Of a DNA stretch of 16,658 nucleotides, positions 15,324-16,658 are shown one piece after another. Under the pieces are notes generated by a model. That model worked only from the letters and a program-made list of their open reading frames with translations. It made no database searches and had not been told where the DNA came from. A program made the translations under genes and the position numbers. Every line of letters starts with the position of its first letter. Position 1 is the stretch's first letter. The stretch is from the NCBI GenBank assembly GCA_905215095.1, contig CAJMOL010000011.1, positions 1 through 16,658 of the forward strand, read 5' to 3'. Source of the stretch: an uncultured bacterium. Its GTDB lineage: Bacteria > Actinomycetota > Coriobacteriia > Coriobacteriales > Coriobacteriaceae.

Positions 15324-15332
15324 ACGTTTTCA
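15299..15332. promoter_or_regulatory. Two tandem 17-bp LacI-type operators
   Basis: TATGTCAATCGTTTTCA (15299-15315) is followed without a gap by TATGTCAAACGTTTTCA (15316-15332); they differ at one base. The core AAACGTTT with a central CG is typical of LacI-family operators, whose hinge helices bind the central CG step. Related copies occur at 15365-15381 and 16465-16481. Confidence 0.75.
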
Positions 15333-15364
15333 CACCAATACGTCTTTTCGCAGTTCCAGTCGTC

Positions 15365-15381
15365 GGCAAACGGTTGACATA
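15365..15381. promoter_or_regulatory. Inverted third operator copy
   Basis: GGCAAACGGTTGACATA matches the reverse complement of the operator at 15299-15315 at 14 of 17 positions. It lies between the lacI stop and the operon promoter, about 65 bp from the tandem pair centre, and could be an auxiliary site. The rest of 15333-15435 shows no clear terminator or gene. Confidence 0.5.
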
Positions 15382-15435
15382 TGCCGGTGAACGGTCATCA
15401 GAGGCGTTTGAGGATTTCTTTTGGCACGGGATGAA

Positions 15436-16446
15436 CTACGCGGTTTTGCCCTCAATGAGTTCAACGGGGAGCTTGATATTCGATTCGGGATTATCGCCGT
15501 TAATAAGAGCGATGATGGATTGCGCCGCGAGCTCTCCGATGCGATCGATATCTTGACGTACGGTTGTTAAGTCAGGCATAAACGTCATAGTGCGGCGGGC
15601 ACCATCCGCGCCCACGACCTTAATATCGCCCGGAGCGCTCAAGCCGCGCTGCTTCATCACGTTAAGACAGATAGCCGCCATCGTGTCGTCTCCCGCAAAG
15701 ATGCCGTCAATATCGGGGTTCTCATCGAGGATCTTCGCAACGACCGCGCCCTTTTCGTCGTCGGGCTTAACGAACTCAACCTCACGGACAAGCGCGGACA
15801 AACCGGCCTGCTCAACAACATCGAGGTAGGCATCGGTACGCTTATTGGCAGGCATGCGCATGCGGCTATTGCTGCGCAGGCACAGGATGCGTGAACATCC
15901 GTCATCGATCAGGCGACGCGTGGCAAGTTCGCCGATGCTATAGCTGTCGCTCGCAATCTGAACAGAGGCTTCGCCAAGGTCGCAGTCGATACCAACCAGA
16001 CTCAAGCCCATCTCGGCATACGCCTCGGCACCGATATTAAGCGAGTTGACGATGACGCCATCAACCATATTGCGTCGAAGCATGTCGATATAAGAGCGCT
16101 CAAGCTCGGGTCGATTGGCGCTATTGCACAGCAGCATCTTAAAACCGTTTTCGGCCAGGGTATGCTCAATGACTTGAACCACTTGGGCATGAAACGGACT
16201 GCTGACATAGGGGACGATCATACCGATAAGATTCAGGCGACCGTTGAGCATGGCACGGGCGATATCGTTAGGCGTATAGTTGATGCGCTTCATCGCGGCA
16301 TGGACCTTATCGCGGGTCTCTTGGCTAATATAGCCGCGATTATTAAGCACGCGAGATACCGTAGTAGGCGAAACCCCCGCCACCGCTGCAACTTCCTTGA
16401 TGCCAGGCTTAGCCGTATCCTTAGAACGAGCACTCTCGCGAGCCAT
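15436..16446 (-). CDS. LacI-family transcriptional regulator of the sugar locus
   Basis: A 336-aa repressor-type protein. An N-terminal helix-turn-helix (about 15-36; IKEVAAVAGVSPTTVSRVLN) is followed by NNRGYISQETRDKVHAAM and a hinge region near 60-70 (ARAMLNGRLNLIGMIVP). A periplasmic-binding-protein-like effector domain fills the remainder (FAGDDTMAAICL, VVGADGARR). The effector is probably a sugar or sugar phosphate from the locus; this is inferred from context. The frame opens at 16467, but the ATG at 16444-16446 has GGAGG five bases upstream and is preferred. It is transcribed in the same direction as the sugar genes, from its own promoter region, and an operator-like site upstream suggests autoregulation. 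Confidence 0.94.
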   Translation of the reverse strand: MARESARSKDTAKPGIKEVAAVAGVSPTTVSRVLNNRGYISQETRDKVHAAMKRINYTPNDIARAMLNGRLNLIGMIVPYVSSPFHAQVVQVIEHTLAENGFKMLLCNSANRPELERSYIDMLRRNMVDGVIVNSLNIGAEAYAEMGLSLVGIDCDLGEASVQIASDSYSIGELATRRLIDDGCSRILCLRSNSRMRMPANKRTDAYLDVVEQAGLSALVREVEFVKPDDEKGAVVAKILDENPDIDGIFAGDDTMAAICLNVMKQRGLSAPGDIKVVGADGARRTMTFMPDLTTVRQDIDRIGELAAQSIIALINGDNPESNIKLPVELIEGKTA

Positions 16447-16464
16447 AGCACCCTCCCCCATCAA

Positions 16465-16481
16465 CATGTCATACGTTTACA
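16465..16481. promoter_or_regulatory. Operator copy upstream of lacI
   Basis: CATGTCATACGTTTACA matches the operator at 15316-15332 at 14 of 17 positions. It ends 19 nt before the regulator's start codon, between the probable promoter and the ribosome-binding site, consistent with negative autoregulation. No promoter could be placed with confidence. Confidence 0.6.
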
Positions 16482-16584
16482 TACGAACAAAGCATACCCC
16501 AACAACAGCGGGAAGACGGTAACAGCACAAGTAAGTAAACGACTCATCCAGCTAATTAGGAGAGTTCCGCCTAAAGGGTGACTA

Positions 16585-16658
16585 CACAGGACCCCCGCCG
16601 GGCCGCTTTGGGTTACTTTCCAAAACATTTCCGCAGGACGCAAAGGGCTCCGCCGCGC
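16585..16658. repeat. Probable arm of a long palindromic element cut by the window end
   Basis: CAAAACATTTCCGCAG (16621-16636) is the reverse complement of a sequence matching 4247-4262 of the thrB element at 14 of 16 positions. The flanks also align loosely: a GGGCTCCGCC block corresponds to the inner stem and a GGGTTACTTTCC block to the next one. No coding gene is supported in 16482-16658. The partner arm would lie beyond the window. Confidence 0.45.

Noticed and set aside
15299..15332. CRISPR-like direct repeats
   Set aside because: There are only two abutting 17-bp copies with no spacer between them and no cas genes; their promoter position and palindromic core fit repressor operators.
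16461..16643. 60-codon minus-strand frame upstream of lacI
   Set aside because: It runs through the operator and the palindromic arm and has no ribosome-binding site or recognisable domain.

Overview
The window looks like a chromosomal segment of a high-GC Gram-positive gut actinobacterium of the Coriobacteriia, most likely Collinsella or a close relative. That placement is an inference from protein style, the mix of threonine-pathway, pyruvate formate-lyase and PTS genes, and the abundance of intergenic palindromes; no rRNA or tRNA gene is present to confirm it. I see no phage, integrase, IS transposase or CRISPR array.

Layout. (1) 38-4133: aspartate kinase on the minus strand, divergent from threonine synthase and homoserine kinase on the plus strand, which together cover the first and the last two steps from aspartate to threonine. 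Both gaps around thrB carry large palindromes: an imperfect one of 100 nt between thrC and thrB, and a 187-nt dyad-symmetric element that overlaps the thrB stop codon. (2) 4422-5832: a lower-GC two-gene module on the minus strand, a DUF3990-like (ADP-ribosyltransferase-fold) putative toxin overlapped by an XRE-HTH putative antitoxin, preceded by a perfect 20-bp inverted repeat that contains two TATCAC-N4-GTGATA dyads. (3) 5864-8430, minus: engB/ysxC GTPase, MTA/SAH nucleosidase and a membrane-anchored class-A beta-lactamase-fold protein with its own promoter. (4) 8692-10551, minus: pyruvate formate-lyase activating enzyme and a DegV fatty-acid-binding protein, each followed by a hairpin. (5) 10829-16446, minus: a sucrose/fructoside locus reading lacI-type regulator, divergent GH32-like hydrolase, sucrose-type PTS EIIBC without IIA, and canonical GH32 sucrose-6-phosphate hydrolase.

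How the genes work together. In the sugar locus the PTS would import and phosphorylate a fructosyl sugar such as sucrose, and the canonical GH32 would cleave the phosphorylated product. The second GH32-like protein may act on a related substrate. The LacI protein probably controls the cluster through copies of a 17-bp operator (TATGTCAAACGTTTTCA type): two in tandem inside the promoter of the divergent GH32 gene, one inverted nearby, one upstream of lacI itself, and a core AAAACGTTTT before the PTS gene.

The least explained parts are the toxin-antitoxin-like module with its operator/terminator palindrome, and the family of long palindromes, one arm of which appears to run off the right end of the window.
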